A DNA stretch of 64,000 nucleotides from Seminavis robusta (lineage: Eukaryota > Bacillariophyta > Bacillariophyceae > Naviculales > Naviculaceae): contig CAICTM010000065.1 of assembly GCA_903772945.1 (NCBI GenBank), forward strand, positions 62,001 to 126,000, read 5' to 3'. Positions 52,767 through 63,400 of the stretch are shown here, one piece after another. The first letter of the stretch is position 1. Each line of letters starts with the position of its first letter. The translations under genes and the position numbers were made by a program. The notes under the pieces are model-generated. The model saw only the letters and a program-made list of their open reading frames with translations. It searched no databases and was not told the DNA's origin.

Positions 52767-53936
52767 ATGATACCCTGCCGGCAACGCCTTGTTCTAATAT
52801 TGGCTACCTTATTCGCCATCCCATTGTTATCAGAAGCACAAGTGTTTGTCAGACTGTGCGTGATCCCTCAGTTCGTCCCTGCCAAAGCGGTGATACGGCA
52901 GTCGAATGAGAGCCATGACGAGTATTCCTGGGCTTTGGATAATACCGCTGCTCGATCCAACTTGACAGCAGCAACAACAACCTACCACAATGGCGGTCTC
53001 CGTCGACAACTGGCATCCTCGGAGAATCCGGTACCATCCATCTTTCTTCCCTCCGACCATAATCGACATCTTGCGGAAATACCCAACAGCATTAGCAGCG
53101 AAGTCTACATGGTGCGCGAATGCCCCTGTGCCCTGGATCACTACTGCCCGATTGAGTTGGATACCTGTGGAGTTCCGGCTAGCTACCGCGAGCCAATCGG
53201 ATGCTTCGAATCATCCACCAAGAAAACCTTGCTCCGCAACGCCTGGCCACTGCTGATGCTGTGGTATTCGACCGTCATGTTTTTTCTCTTGTGCACGGAA
53301 AAAGGCAGAAATGCCCGACACTTTATATTAGTGAGGTGCTGCAAATCCCACATTAACGAACGCCTCGTGGATCGATTCCTCTACCTTCATGGATTTTCCC
53401 GTCGCAATCCCGACGCCGATCAGCCCGAACGACATTCGCAACATCCACTCGATTGGCTTCCCATTGCCCGACCGGTCGAACCGAGAGAACCCACCGAACT
53501 CGTCTTGAAAACCACCATCTACGACCAAGCTAGTAGTAGTGACGACGAGGCGTGTTGCACCATTTGCATTGCTCCCTTGGAGACGGGAGATCGCGTCGGC
53601 AAATTGTCGTGCACCCACACATTTCATGTCGATTGTTTACGGGAATGGCTGCCGCGACGAAATGTCTGTCCGCTGTGTCAGTCGTCCGATGCGGCCACAC
53701 CTCGGTATGCCGAAAGTGATGATAGTGGTGATGCCGAAGAAGACGACAACGACAATCATGAGAATGAAATCAATGAAAATAATCCACCGGAAGATCCATT
53801 GGCATTGGCGGTCCCCGTATTTGTTCCTTTGGAAGTGGCACAGGTCGACGAAGTGGAGGAAAATCCTCGTCCGCGGGAAAGAGGAATCACAAGTGGATCG
53901 TTTGCACAGAGACTCTTTGCCGTGTCCAGGATCTAA
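52767..53936 (+). CDS. Secretory/membrane RING-H2 E3 ubiquitin ligase
   Basis: 389 aa from the ATG at 52767, chosen because it opens a clean signal peptide (RLVLILATLFAIPLLSEAQ); an in-frame ATG 16 codons upstream would bury it. The lumenal part is short and has a Cys cluster (CPCALDHYCPIELDTC). One membrane segment (AWPLLMLWYSTVMFFLLC, ~170-190) leads to a cytosolic RING-H2 at ~270-310: CCTICIAPLETGD, CTHTFHVDCLREW, CPLC. The tail is acidic (DDSGDAEEDDNDNHENE). The architecture resembles membrane RING-H2 ligases of endomembranes (GRAIL/RNF13 or ATL-like), without a PA domain. Substrate unknown. Confidence 0.88.
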   Translation: MIPCRQRLVLILATLFAIPLLSEAQVFVRLCVIPQFVPAKAVIRQSNESHDEYSWALDNTAARSNLTAATTTYHNGGLRRQLASSENPVPSIFLPSDHNRHLAEIPNSISSEVYMVRECPCALDHYCPIELDTCGVPASYREPIGCFESSTKKTLLRNAWPLLMLWYSTVMFFLLCTEKGRNARHFILVRCCKSHINERLVDRFLYLHGFSRRNPDADQPERHSQHPLDWLPIARPVEPREPTELVLKTTIYDQASSSDDEACCTICIAPLETGDRVGKLSCTHTFHVDCLREWLPRRNVCPLCQSSDAATPRYAESDDSGDAEEDDNDNHENEINENNPPEDPLALAVPVFVPLEVAQVDEVEENPRPRERGITSGSFAQRLFAVSRI

Positions 53937-54469
53937 AGAGAAAACCTCTTATGATACTCCCTGTACAGGGCTCGACCCGTAGCGCACAGAACTCCATTCA
54001 CGCTATCTGTGGTGTGGCCCAGTGCTTCACTGCCAATTGGGGCTGGTGGCTCAATCCAAGAATGAGGATATTATCTCATGGCAACTTGACAATTTTTCTA
54101 TCAAAACAAACAAACAAACAAACAAACAAAATGGGTCCAATCTGTCCTTATGGAGACGTCCTGTGACCAGGTGGGGTAAAACGAACAAAAAGAATCGTTC
54201 GTTGTGACGTTGATATAAGAGGAACGAGTGAGGGTTGCGTGCCAAGGAGCTGTTGAACAATAGCTGTAGACTGTGCATAACGTCTGTTCTTTATCTTCTC
54301 TTGCTTCTCCCGATATCTTGCAAATGCCAACCTCGATGCATTTTGTGGGGGGTAAACTAGAACTGCTTGGGTGGCTACACTTCAGCACCGTAGCTCATGG
54401 CGGACATCGAGCTGAGCTAGCACTAACTGGGTGGCTGGCCAGCCCTGGCTAGACCTTCAACTTGCCGCG
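53937..54469. other. Intergenic with (AAAC)n tract
   Basis: No gene seen. The (AAAC)n microsatellite lies at 54103-54130. Confidence 0.5.
54103..54130. repeat. (AAAC)n microsatellite
   Basis: Seven AAAC units. Confidence 0.95.
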
Positions 54470-54694
54470 ATGTTGGCCGGGATTGTGGGTGTGTCATGTC
54501 TCCTTCTTCGAGTTTTTCGAGCGAAACAACTACGACAATAGATACTACAAGAACAATTAAAAGTACACTTTCGACAAGCCGAAGCAAAAAGTAAGGAAGC
54601 CCGTGGATCAACTGCTACTTTCGTCAATGCTCTTCTTCCTCCGAATCGAGTCAGAGTCGAATCCGATGCCACCATTCATAGTAATTCAAGGTAA
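54470..54694 (+). pseudogene. Short gene fragment, possibly PEX3 N-terminus-like
   Basis: From the ATG at 54470 one frame reads a hydrophobic start (MLAGIVGVSCLLLRVFRAKQ), a single TAG, and then ILQEQLKVHFRQAEAKSKEA and STATFVNALLPPNRVRVES to a TAA that overlaps a GTAATC donor-like site. A membrane anchor followed by a helix and ..LLP recalls the N-terminus of the peroxisomal receptor PEX3, but this is weak. It could be an isolated first exon or a relic. No continuation was found before the next gene. Confidence 0.25.
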
Positions 54695-54718
54695 TCATTG
54701 ATTGTTGATTGTATTGTA

Positions 54719-55654
54719 CTAGTAAGGTGTCGCCACCGGTTGATTTGGATTTGCCCATACAGGGCTTGAGTTGTTTGGTGAGAGGGCATCCGTGGTGACA
54801 TCCACCTCTTCCACGACAACCTCTCCATGATCATTGGTGGTTTGTTGGTATGTCACGGTTTGAATCTCCGTTGGTTTGGGAGGCGGTCGAGTGGGTGCCC
54901 CCATCATGATCATGACCACCCCCGTCACAAAAAACAAACCCAAGGAAACCAAGTTGGCATACATTCCCCAGTCCCATGAGCAACCTTCCTCGTAGGCACT
55001 TTGCAAAGCATCCACATTGTCCGCGAATCGATTAGCAATGGTTCCAAAATTTCCCCCCTCAGTAGTATTCTGCGAATCTGATAATAAAGCGGAATTGGCT
55101 GCATCTATATGCCCTTCAAGCACTGGATTTTGTTTGCAGGCATTGCTGGTCAAGAAGAGTAAAGTCAAAGCTTGCAGCCCTGGAATCACCAAAAGGAACA
55201 TACCCGCCAGAGATTGCCAAGTGGCCCGATAATAGAAAATGCAACAGGGGGACATGTACAGTCCCACTGCAAGGAACCCAGCAAAGATGGGAGCGATAAT
55301 GGCAAAGGCTCGTGCTGCTTTCCAGGCTGCATCCACAGGAGTTCCCTCTGGGTAATCGGCACAGCTATCGATCACTTTGAAAATGGATTCTGCAGAATCG
55401 ATAGTCACATTGCTGACTTTACTGTAGTAAAAGAGCCCAAACCGAAAGGCATCTTTATCTGATGCAAGGTCTACTTCAGGAACAAATTTGATTGCTTCAC
55501 ACCAAACAGAGGACAGTACGGAAGCCGCAATCCCCAACGTGGCAATCACAGCGGGGACCAAAGCAATACAACTATATTTTAGCGCAGAACAATATTGGTC
55601 AGAGCTGTATGTAGCAATACCGATGCCGTACCCTGTCCACAGCAAACTCACCAT
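54719..55654 (-). CDS. Four-helix membrane protein, unknown function
   Basis: Single exon, 311 aa. Hydrophobic segments lie at ~25-50 (CIALVPAVIATLGIAASVLS), ~115-135 (FAIIAPIFAGFLAVGLYM), ~145-168 (LAGMFLLVIPGLQALTLLFL) and ~235-258 (LVSLGLFFVTGVVMIMMGA). Large loops 1 (VWCEAIKFVPEVD..DSCADYP) and 2 (NACKQNP..EEGCSWDWG) hold conserved-looking Cys, as in tetraspan families such as claudins. The C-terminus is Pro/Thr-rich and cytosolic. I do not recognise the family, but the topology resembles diatom lineage tetraspan proteins. An upstream start codon was not tested. Confidence 0.75.
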   Translation of the reverse strand: MVSLLWTGYGIGIATYSSDQYCSALKYSCIALVPAVIATLGIAASVLSSVWCEAIKFVPEVDLASDKDAFRFGLFYYSKVSNVTIDSAESIFKVIDSCADYPEGTPVDAAWKAARAFAIIAPIFAGFLAVGLYMSPCCIFYYRATWQSLAGMFLLVIPGLQALTLLFLTSNACKQNPVLEGHIDAANSALLSDSQNTTEGGNFGTIANRFADNVDALQSAYEEGCSWDWGMYANLVSLGLFFVTGVVMIMMGAPTRPPPKPTEIQTVTYQQTTNDHGEVVVEEVDVTTDALSPNNSSPVWANPNQPVATPY

Positions 55655-55969
55655 ACCCCTGTGCCTTCTACCATTGTTTACGTTTATCTATTTGCTTGCG
55701 TTCTTGGACGATTCGATATCATTCGACGTAACAGAAGCTATTGGTGCCAGAGTGCCAGAGCCGAGTGCATGGAGCGAAAGATGTCACGATGCCTTTTTCT
55801 TGATTGCAATAATAATGCAATGTTGCTTCCACGCTCCACGCTACGGTCCCTCCTTGTCTCTTGCTTCGGAAAGACACAAACTTTGACACAAACTTTGAAA
55901 GTTGCAACTAATCCACAACCACACCCAGTCGAGTACCGGTACGTACTGGTACTCAAACGAAGCTCAGCT
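55655..55969. other. Divergent promoter spacer
   Basis: Between the tetraspan (-) and ankyrin (+) genes; contains GTACCGGTACGTACTGGTAC near 55933. No gene seen. Confidence 0.5.
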
Positions 55970-57177
55970 ATGGAAGGAGAAAATGGCTTTGACTGCGGCA
56001 TGGCCTTACCCAAGCATCAGAATCAACATTCAATCCAAGCATCCACTGCTTCCAACCCACAAGCACCCCTATCCTGCCTGCAGCATGAGCACATCTGGGT
56101 CAACAATATTTTCCCTTTTCTTGGCATGGGCCACTACACCTTTGTGGCTCCAGTCAGCCACACAATGAAGGATCTCTACAAGTCATACTGTGACACTGTG
56201 GAGAAACCTCCACTCATAAAAACCTACAACTTCAGTAAGAGATCTGCAACTCCTACTGACACATTCTACAGTGCAATTTTCTCCAGTGTGTCCTGTGCAG
56301 AGTACTGGTACAACCACTGCCATACTGGCACTGATGGACAGATTGATGGCACTGTTGTTTGTCCTGCAGCTGCCAACGTGGGCAGTCTTCCAGTTCTTGC
56401 ATGGGCCAGAATAAGGGATTTGACTGGGATTCATCTACATGTCAGGCTGCTGCAGGAAATGGCCATTTGCAAGTCCTCAAATATCTCCATGAAAATGGAT
56501 GTCCATGGAGCATTGGGACATGTACACATGCTGCCAAAAATGGCCATCTGGCTGTATTGAAGTATGCCCATGAAAATAGCTGTGACTGGGATAAAACGAC
56601 TTGCAGCAAAGTTGATTCAAATGGTCATTTGGGGATTCTGAAATATGCCCATGGAAATGGATGTCCCTGGGACAATTACACTTGCATTGAAGCTGCTAAA
56701 CGTGGACATTTGGAATGCCTCAAATATGCCCATGAAGAAGGATGTTCATGGAGTGCAGCTACATGCCAAAATGCTGCAGGAAATTGCCATTTGGAAATCC
56801 TGAAATATGCCCATGAAAATGGCTGCCCATGGAACCACTACACATGCCAGAATGCTGCAGAGAATGGCAATATGGAAATCCTCAAATATGCTCATGAAAA
56901 TGGATGTCCATGGGATAGATGGACATGTGATGGAGCTGCTGAAAGTGGCAATTTAGAGATGCTCAAATATGCCCATGAAAATGGCTGTCCATGGGATAGA
57001 TACATGTGCGATGAAGCTGTTGAAAATGACAATTTGGAGGTGCTGAAGTATGCTATGAAACAAGGTTGCCCATACTACGGGGCCAGTCTGCTTCACAAGG
57101 CTATTCTGCTCCAACAGAGTAATGGCCACATGAAGGCTTGGGTTCGAGACTTCTTATCCAGGTGTGTGAACGCCTGA
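55970..57177 (+). pseudogene. Ankyrin-repeat protein gene with one frame break
   Basis: The first frame (ATG 55970) runs MEGENGFDC.., then EHIWVNNIFPFLGMGHYTFV and SHTMKDLYKSYCDTV, a small N-terminal domain typical of this diatom family, through SCAEYWYNHC to a first ankyrin unit (VCPAAANVGSLPVLAWARI). Near 56415 the sense moves to another frame, which holds eight consecutive 27-residue units of the form TC..AA.NGHLE.LKYAHENGCPW to a stop at 57177. All other features look intact. A one-base shift in a GGG context could be real decay, an assembly error or a polymorphism; no plausible intron repairs it. Ankyrin units of 27 residues lack the usual loop. Likely a protein-binding scaffold. Confidence 0.75.
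56425..57075 (+). repeat. 81-bp coding tandem repeats (ankyrin units)
   Basis: Eight units of 81 bp, with TATGCCCATGAAAATGG as the best conserved core; neighbouring units differ at a minority of bases, suggesting ongoing unit exchange. Confidence 0.88.
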
Positions 57178-57593
57178 AATGCCGGTTGTGGGAGCAAAAT
57201 GCAAGGTAGGCACACTTCTCCCCTTTCAGTGTTCATTGTCTGCTCAGTCTTTGGATAGAAGCAAACTTTGAAATAGAAACATGATTTTGCCCAACCGATT
57301 GATATCTTTGCTCTTTGACCTTGTATCAGTGACGCTGGTACAGCCGTACAGTACAGTACGTTTGGACGATGAATCAACATTATGGACCAAGACATGGCGA
57401 AGAAAGGTTGAAAAAGCGTCAAGGAGCGCGCTACCGGCATCTAGAAGAAACTCTCGGGCGATTCTGGCATAGTTTCACCCCGAGCTAAGCAACCACAGTG
57501 CTTTCTGTGGTAAGGGCTTCAGTAAGTGCTGCGTTCTACGGTTTTAGCGACAACGCCGGTTTGTTTTCTACCCCCACAGCTGGGCTAGACATC
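57178..57593. other. Convergent spacer, no gene seen
   Basis: Holds the 3' ends of the two convergent genes. A GTACAGCCGTACAGTACAGTAC run lies near 57340. Confidence 0.5.
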
Positions 57594-59954
57594 TTAGAGA
57601 TTCACAGTGACATCAATGTGACAGTCTAGCATGTCCAAGACTTTGGATTGGTTCAATAGCACGTCTCCCTGGAACAGACTCTCTCCAATATATGCGCGAC
57701 CGCACCACCCAACCAATTCCTCCGTCAGGTTTCCATCGACTATGAACCACGAGGACGCTTCCTGCTGTTGAAGACGCCCCGAGGTGATTGATGTGGTCAC
57801 TTTGCGATACTCTGCTCCAACACCGATTCTCTTGAGAGCACGAAGAAAGGTCGCAACCAGCATACACATCCAAACACCACAATCATTGGTTCCAAACGCC
57901 TGCTGAGGAACATTTGCATCGATCCAAATGCTGTTTTGATTGGAAAAGCCAAGGTCCTCGAAGCACTTGCGCATGCGTCTCATATTGGTGAATTTGTAAG
58001 CCTTGCCCGAATCCAAAAAGGTAAAGATGCCAGATTTACAAGCTCTTCGGTCTATGACCACGCAAGCGAAGTGACCGGCTTTGCTGTTTCCTTCGAACAG
58101 CTGCAGCACCGTGATTGCTTCCGTATCATCTATCAAATTGTAATGCGTCTTTCGAGCACCTTGCTTTTGCAAGACCGTGGGCCACACTTTCTTCCAATCG
58201 CCTTTGTCCTTTGCTATGCGCTGAAGGTTGCCCCACACAAAGTCACCTGTGGTTTTCACTGGGAATCCACTTTGACTCAATGATCGCGACAGCATCGACA
58301 GGTAGGCAGTTGTTACGTCCCCAGATACCAATTGGCCCTGAGAGACTAATTTAGTAAAGTGCGCAAAAGTCAAAATCGACCCCCCTTTCTTGGGATCTGG
58401 TCCCGAAACGTTCAGAATCGTGGCATCTTGGTCGTGTTCCAGTGGGGAAGCAGTGAATACAGGATACGGGTGTTCTTTCGTAAAGGTAGCATCCGCAGCA
58501 ATGGCTGTACCCAAGCTGATAATGGCGGGATCCTCAATGTTGATATCACATAGGTTGATCAAGACGTGATCGGGCCACAGCGTTTGGTTGGTTGGTCTGG
58601 TGGGATGATTCCGAGCTGATCGCCGCTGGTGTGCTGTGAATTGTGACTCTGGTTTCGTTTCGAGCTTTGTTTTGTTATACTTCTTGACTGGTGTGTCTTC
58701 TTCGTAGGAAGAATCCGAGTCGTACCTTAACCCGTATCTGGTATTGGATCGTTTTTTCTTGGCAGAACCTTTTCTGTTTGCGATGAGGCTTTTCCCATTG
58801 TCGATCAGGTTTCCCACGGCTTGCGTCATTGCGCCCAATGCTGCTGTCGGTCCCCAACCGTCTTTCTTGTTTGACTCTTCGCGAACGACGACGGTTTCGT
58901 TTCGCTGGGCAGGTCTTTTTTGCGAAAGGCGGTTGTTTGGCTGTCCCTCGGAGACTTTGTGGTTTTTGGCTGCCCGAACAGTGATTTTTGCTTCATTTTG
59001 AGGTGTGTCGCCCTCTCGCTGTCGTTTTTTGGACGGTGGCTTGATCCAAACTACTAATGAATCGTCGTCATCCTCTTCGGTATCCTCCATTGCAACATCC
59101 GTGAGAGCTGTGGATTGACCGTTGGAGGACTCGGGTTTTGTTGCATCTTTATCCTCCATAGACTCATCTGATACCTCTGATGTTTTGCGAGCGTCACCTG
59201 AGGATTCTTGTGTTTGCTCATTAGAAACTCCTACCGGCGATTGTTCGTCAGCTGGAATGTTGCTAGCCTCGACCGGTGCTTTGGTGGGTGCCTTGTCATT
59301 CTTTGCAGTTGTCGTGTCTTGATCATCGTCCAGTCCATGGCTACTAGTATCCACGAGAGTAATCACCATAGCATTGTCATTTTGTGAATTGTCATTCTGT
59401 CTAACTGCAGCGCCTTGTAGCTTCAGTGGCCGTTCTGAGACTTGTGGCTCGTTGGATTCTTGCTGGCCAAGTGGCACTTCAGATGCTGCAGCGGCATTAC
59501 TACTAGTAATGGACATAGTGGATGTTGCTTGTGCACTTTTACCATCAACCACCACAACATCCACTGAATCCGGGGCCTTGGGGATTACTTGCTTGTTGCG
59601 AGAAATGGCTCTTGTAGATGCAGTTTTTTTTGTTTCCTCCTTTGTTGTGGCTCGCCGTGGAGACGATGGTTTCCCCTCAAAGACCGTGGCCCACCGGTCG
59701 GAACGATTTGGTTCTTGAACAAAAAAAGCAACCTCTACTTCGCTCGACTCTCCACAGAAAGAACATTTTCTTTTTGTTCCTTCTAGACATTGGTAGTGAT
59801 AATGACGCTTACAAAGCTTGCACTTCCACACGGTCCCCTGACTTTCATAGACCGTGATGGATTTGCCGTGCCGGCAGTGTTCGGCGTCGCAGTGATCTGC
59901 TTGGGCGACTTCGTCGCATACCAACACCTCAACCATGGAACTATTCGACGACAT
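57594..59954 (-). CDS. Ulp1/SENP-like C48 cysteine peptidase with N-terminal zinc finger
   Basis: 786 aa from the ATG at 59954 (MSSNSSMVEVLV); a further in-frame ATG at 60071 would add 39 residues that run through a GGTACCGG palindrome and is less likely. Residues ~10-80 form a Cys/His finger, PHD- or RING-like (CDAEHCRHG, WKCKLCKRHYHYQC, KRKCSFCG). A long acidic, Ser/Thr-rich middle follows, with basic runs (KKKRSNTRYG). The peptidase domain is at ~530-780: catalytic His in GHFACVVID (~630), Asp in FLDSG (~647), Gln in NVPQQAFG (~683) and Cys in NDCGVWMC (~693), the complete C48 set. It probably cleaves SUMO or a related modifier, perhaps at chromatin through the finger. It is divergently paired with the vWA/alpha-kinase-like gene. 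Confidence 0.88.
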   Translation of the reverse strand: MSSNSSMVEVLVCDEVAQADHCDAEHCRHGKSITVYESQGTVWKCKLCKRHYHYQCLEGTKRKCSFCGESSEVEVAFFVQEPNRSDRWATVFEGKPSSPRRATTKEETKKTASTRAISRNKQVIPKAPDSVDVVVVDGKSAQATSTMSITSSNAAAASEVPLGQQESNEPQVSERPLKLQGAAVRQNDNSQNDNAMVITLVDTSSHGLDDDQDTTTAKNDKAPTKAPVEASNIPADEQSPVGVSNEQTQESSGDARKTSEVSDESMEDKDATKPESSNGQSTALTDVAMEDTEEDDDDSLVVWIKPPSKKRQREGDTPQNEAKITVRAAKNHKVSEGQPNNRLSQKRPAQRNETVVVREESNKKDGWGPTAALGAMTQAVGNLIDNGKSLIANRKGSAKKKRSNTRYGLRYDSDSSYEEDTPVKKYNKTKLETKPESQFTAHQRRSARNHPTRPTNQTLWPDHVLINLCDINIEDPAIISLGTAIAADATFTKEHPYPVFTASPLEHDQDATILNVSGPDPKKGGSILTFAHFTKLVSQGQLVSGDVTTAYLSMLSRSLSQSGFPVKTTGDFVWGNLQRIAKDKGDWKKVWPTVLQKQGARKTHYNLIDDTEAITVLQLFEGNSKAGHFACVVIDRRACKSGIFTFLDSGKAYKFTNMRRMRKCFEDLGFSNQNSIWIDANVPQQAFGTNDCGVWMCMLVATFLRALKRIGVGAEYRKVTTSITSGRLQQQEASSWFIVDGNLTEELVGWCGRAYIGESLFQGDVLLNQSKVLDMLDCHIDVTVNL

Positions 59955-60479
59955 GGGCAAGATTGATTCAAGGTACCGGTAAAACCCACAATGCTGGAAG
60001 AGATGAAGAGATCCTTTGAGCAGGAAGGCAAGCTTACACAGATGATCCCAACAGAAAACAGGAAAGCTCACACAACTAGAAAGCCTGTCGTTGGTTCAAA
60101 ATCAGCCCGTAGAGCTGAATTACATAACAGCTGTCGTACCGTATTCGGTTTCGCTGGTCCTTTACAACCCTCTCAAGAAACTGAAGCCTGCTCCCTCCTG
60201 CTTTAGTTGTCTTTGTAGCTTTGCTATAGCCTTACTTCGTAGCCAACGCCGGCATGATGCTGATGCCAACACGGACAATGAAAGCAGTTCAACTGAGAGT
60301 CCCACGATTCTGCCTCTGGCGTCCTCCCGCGTGTTTGCTCCGTTTGGATGCGATAGTTTTTGGTGGTGGGAGTTGTCTCGATTAGTTTCGATAATCTCCA
60401 ATAGCAGATAGCTAGCTGCACAAGTCTCACTTTCCACACAAAGCTATAGCCAGTTAGCTGCGGAAGTCTCACTTTCCAC
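59955..60479. other. Shared divergent promoter
   Basis: About 525 bp between two divergent genes. Near 60425-60480 a tandem pair AGCTATAGCCAGTTAGCTGC / GAAGTCTCACTTTCCACA flanks the start of the plus-strand gene: the ~14-base AGTCTCACTTTCCACA occurs twice within 60 bases. Confidence 0.6.
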
Positions 60480-63400
60480 ATGAAGAACAGGAGGTCCTCC
60501 AGCGATCACGAGATGGATTACACGGAATATTCGGCAAATGACGATATCTTGGCTCTAGGATTCTCTTTCGAGAAGATGCAGATTCAAAATCATGTATTGG
60601 ACCCTGAGAGGGGTACGTCGCCTAGTACGCCAATGGGGCTGTATCATGACGATGATGGCGATGAAGGGTTGCGTTTGGCATTTGATTGCGACGAAACCCT
60701 TCCTGATCGTTTCAACGATGAGATGAAACACTCTGATCGAGAAGTCCCCACGGCGGATCTTCTTGGGCTTGGGACGGAAATGCCCACGATCGGACTCATC
60801 GACACGACGTCTCCGTATTTCGACCCGTGGCCTCGTGCTTCTGAGACTGTCAAATCGCATATCGCTTCCGAAGCGAAGGCACAAGTCCCTTGCTCTTCTG
60901 TGTCGCTTTTGCGCGAGCAAGTGTGGACTTCCACTATGTCGGAGGATGCTATTGAAGTTCACCTTGCAGGGACAGGCAAAGACGCAGTCTTTCATTCAAA
61001 CTGGAAGGACCCAGAAAGTCCAGCATGCCAAAGGGATCAGCGGGTACCTGTGAAGAAGCAGGAAGGATATCCTGATGAAGAAATGGCTGCTATGAAAGCT
61101 TCCACCAACCCGTATCACACGCAAGAGTCCAAGTTTGATGCAGCACGCTACGGAGTCATCCAAGATACCGATTTATGGGGCAGCAGCCTTCGCAACATGA
61201 CAGGAAGAAACGCTTTAGTCACACGAACACAGACCACAACTGCGGAGAAATCATGCAGATCGTCTTACTTGTCCGATTCCTCTCATGAGGACGATGAAGA
61301 TAACGATGATCCTGTTGCTGCTGCGCCTTCTCCCTTTCCAATTTCGGGGGCCGGGCCTCTGCCAGAGAGTCGTTTGTCTTCGGAAAGACCTACTGCTCCT
61401 GCGCCTGCGCCTTCTCCCTTTCCACTACCGGTAGATTTTACAAAGAACTCGCCAGGCTGGAGAGCAGGCCAACCAGCATCAACACGGCATCAGCCCACCC
61501 GACCCTATGCAAGCAAGGGACAGGATGGAACACCAAGATCTTTCGCACCTGCACCAGCACTTGATCCACTGGATGGGACAGTGAATTTGTCGACCAAGAG
61601 AGTCGACAGCGCTGCAGTGCAACAGCCAGCTTCAGCAAAAAATAAGACTTCCACCACAGAAGCAAGCAGTGGAAAGTATGGATCAGTGCAATCACTAATA
61701 TCTTCTACGACAGCATCTGCACCTTCCCCCTTTCCGCTGCATAGGACAATGACCATGCCAAGCAAAGAAAGAGTTGAGAGTACAACAGCGAAGCAACCAT
61801 CTTCAGTTGCACAGAAGTCCACCAATACATTTGCAAACGCGGTCCTCAATGGCCCAAGTCGACCACCTGTACCTCCTGCACCTTGCCCAAGTCAACCACC
61901 AGTACATTCCACACCGGTTCCTTCTCTGGAGGGGACAAAGACTCTGCCATGCAAGAAGACGGTTGGCAGTGCCATCAGAGATAAGCCCTGCTCAGTGCAA
62001 CAAGTGCAAGTGAAGCCATCCTCGTATGCCAGTGCAGTCAAGGGTGGGCTGGGAAGGCCTGAGCAAGCCATGAGATCAGCTGCCCACGTAGCTTCCCCGC
62101 ACCACCTGAACAGAGCAGCCTCCTCTGATTTGGCAGATCATAACAACAAACGTGCACGACTTGAGTTGAGCAGAGAGGATGCGCAGGAGAAGCATACTGC
62201 CGCAACACGCTGGGACAGCGGGCATAGCAAAGTTGACAGGGAACCGCGACTACATCGGGATAAACAAGAGAGCCTGTACCCAAAACATTTCCAGGGCGAG
62301 CCAAACCAAAGCCTGCAAGAGAAAGCGCCCACCCGTGGATCGTTACCAAAGCGCACTGCTCGAAAGGATGGACATAGCAAGGAAAGAAAGCAATACAAAA
62401 ATGGGCATCCGACCCGCAACCGAGTTATCCAATCTGAAACAATGCCCGCTAGAGAGATTCTTGTGAATGAAGTGTGTCTTGTTGTTGATACGTCGAATGA
62501 GACCATGAAAAAGCTCCTTGCGCCACTGAGACCAAATGTTGGGACGTTTTGTGACCTTGTGTCGTCAGCGTCTGGTCGAAAGCTCCGTCTCAGTATCTTG
62601 ACACCTGAGAAGGAATTAGACTTCACGTCCGATAAAGCCGCGGTCCTATCATTTTCCCATGATGCACTTCGAGAAAGCGATATGAACGGTGCACGAGAAA
62701 GTGATACCTACTCTGTTCTCGCCGGTCTTCAACAATCCTTGACACGCTTGAAGAAACTGAGCTGGAGTGGTGACTCTTGCCAATACGTCTACATTTTCAC
62801 AAATCTGGTTGCAGCCGACATCGACGACATTGTGTCGAAACAAAAGTTGTTGGGTGTTCTGCGTGATTTGACTGCGCACCTGCCCAGACGCGCGAAGGTC
62901 CTTGTGGGTCGTTGGAAGAATGACAATGATCTTCTGTTCGAAGCTATTCGGACAATGCCTCACCATGGTTTTGATTTCCTCAATGTAAAATCGATGGCAT
63001 CTCATGTTGTTCCCGACCATGCCCTTCTTCATGCTTGCTTTTCCAGCATGACCGAACTGAAGGCGCAGTCTCGTCGTGTCACGATAGGTGAAAAGCACTT
63101 GGGACGCTTTGTACATCGCAGACTGAAGATGGACAAGGAAGGCGACATCGTTGCGAAAGTGACAATGTATCAAGCGAAGCCGGTTGAAACAATTCAGCAC
63201 ATAACATCAAATGCCGAACCAGATTTTGTCTGCAAGGAGATCTGGATGAAGCGCGGCATGGCAGAGAACCGCTTGACAAAGCATAGAGTCTTGACTTTTG
63301 GAAAGCTTGGTGTTGAAAAAGGGAAATGGAAAGAAGATGTTATGCTGAAGTCGTTCAAGCTCGACGTGATCGCTGGAAAGACAGTCCCCAGCAACCAAGA

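Noticed and set aside
57594-59954. C48 peptidase as part of a mobile element
   Set aside because: Some transposons carry C48 peptidases, but here there is no transposase, no terminal repeats, and an N-terminal zinc finger typical of a host regulator.
59955-60071. Extra 39 N-terminal residues of the C48 peptidase
   Set aside because: The extension reads through a GGTACCGG palindrome and has no features; the inner ATG gives a normal start.
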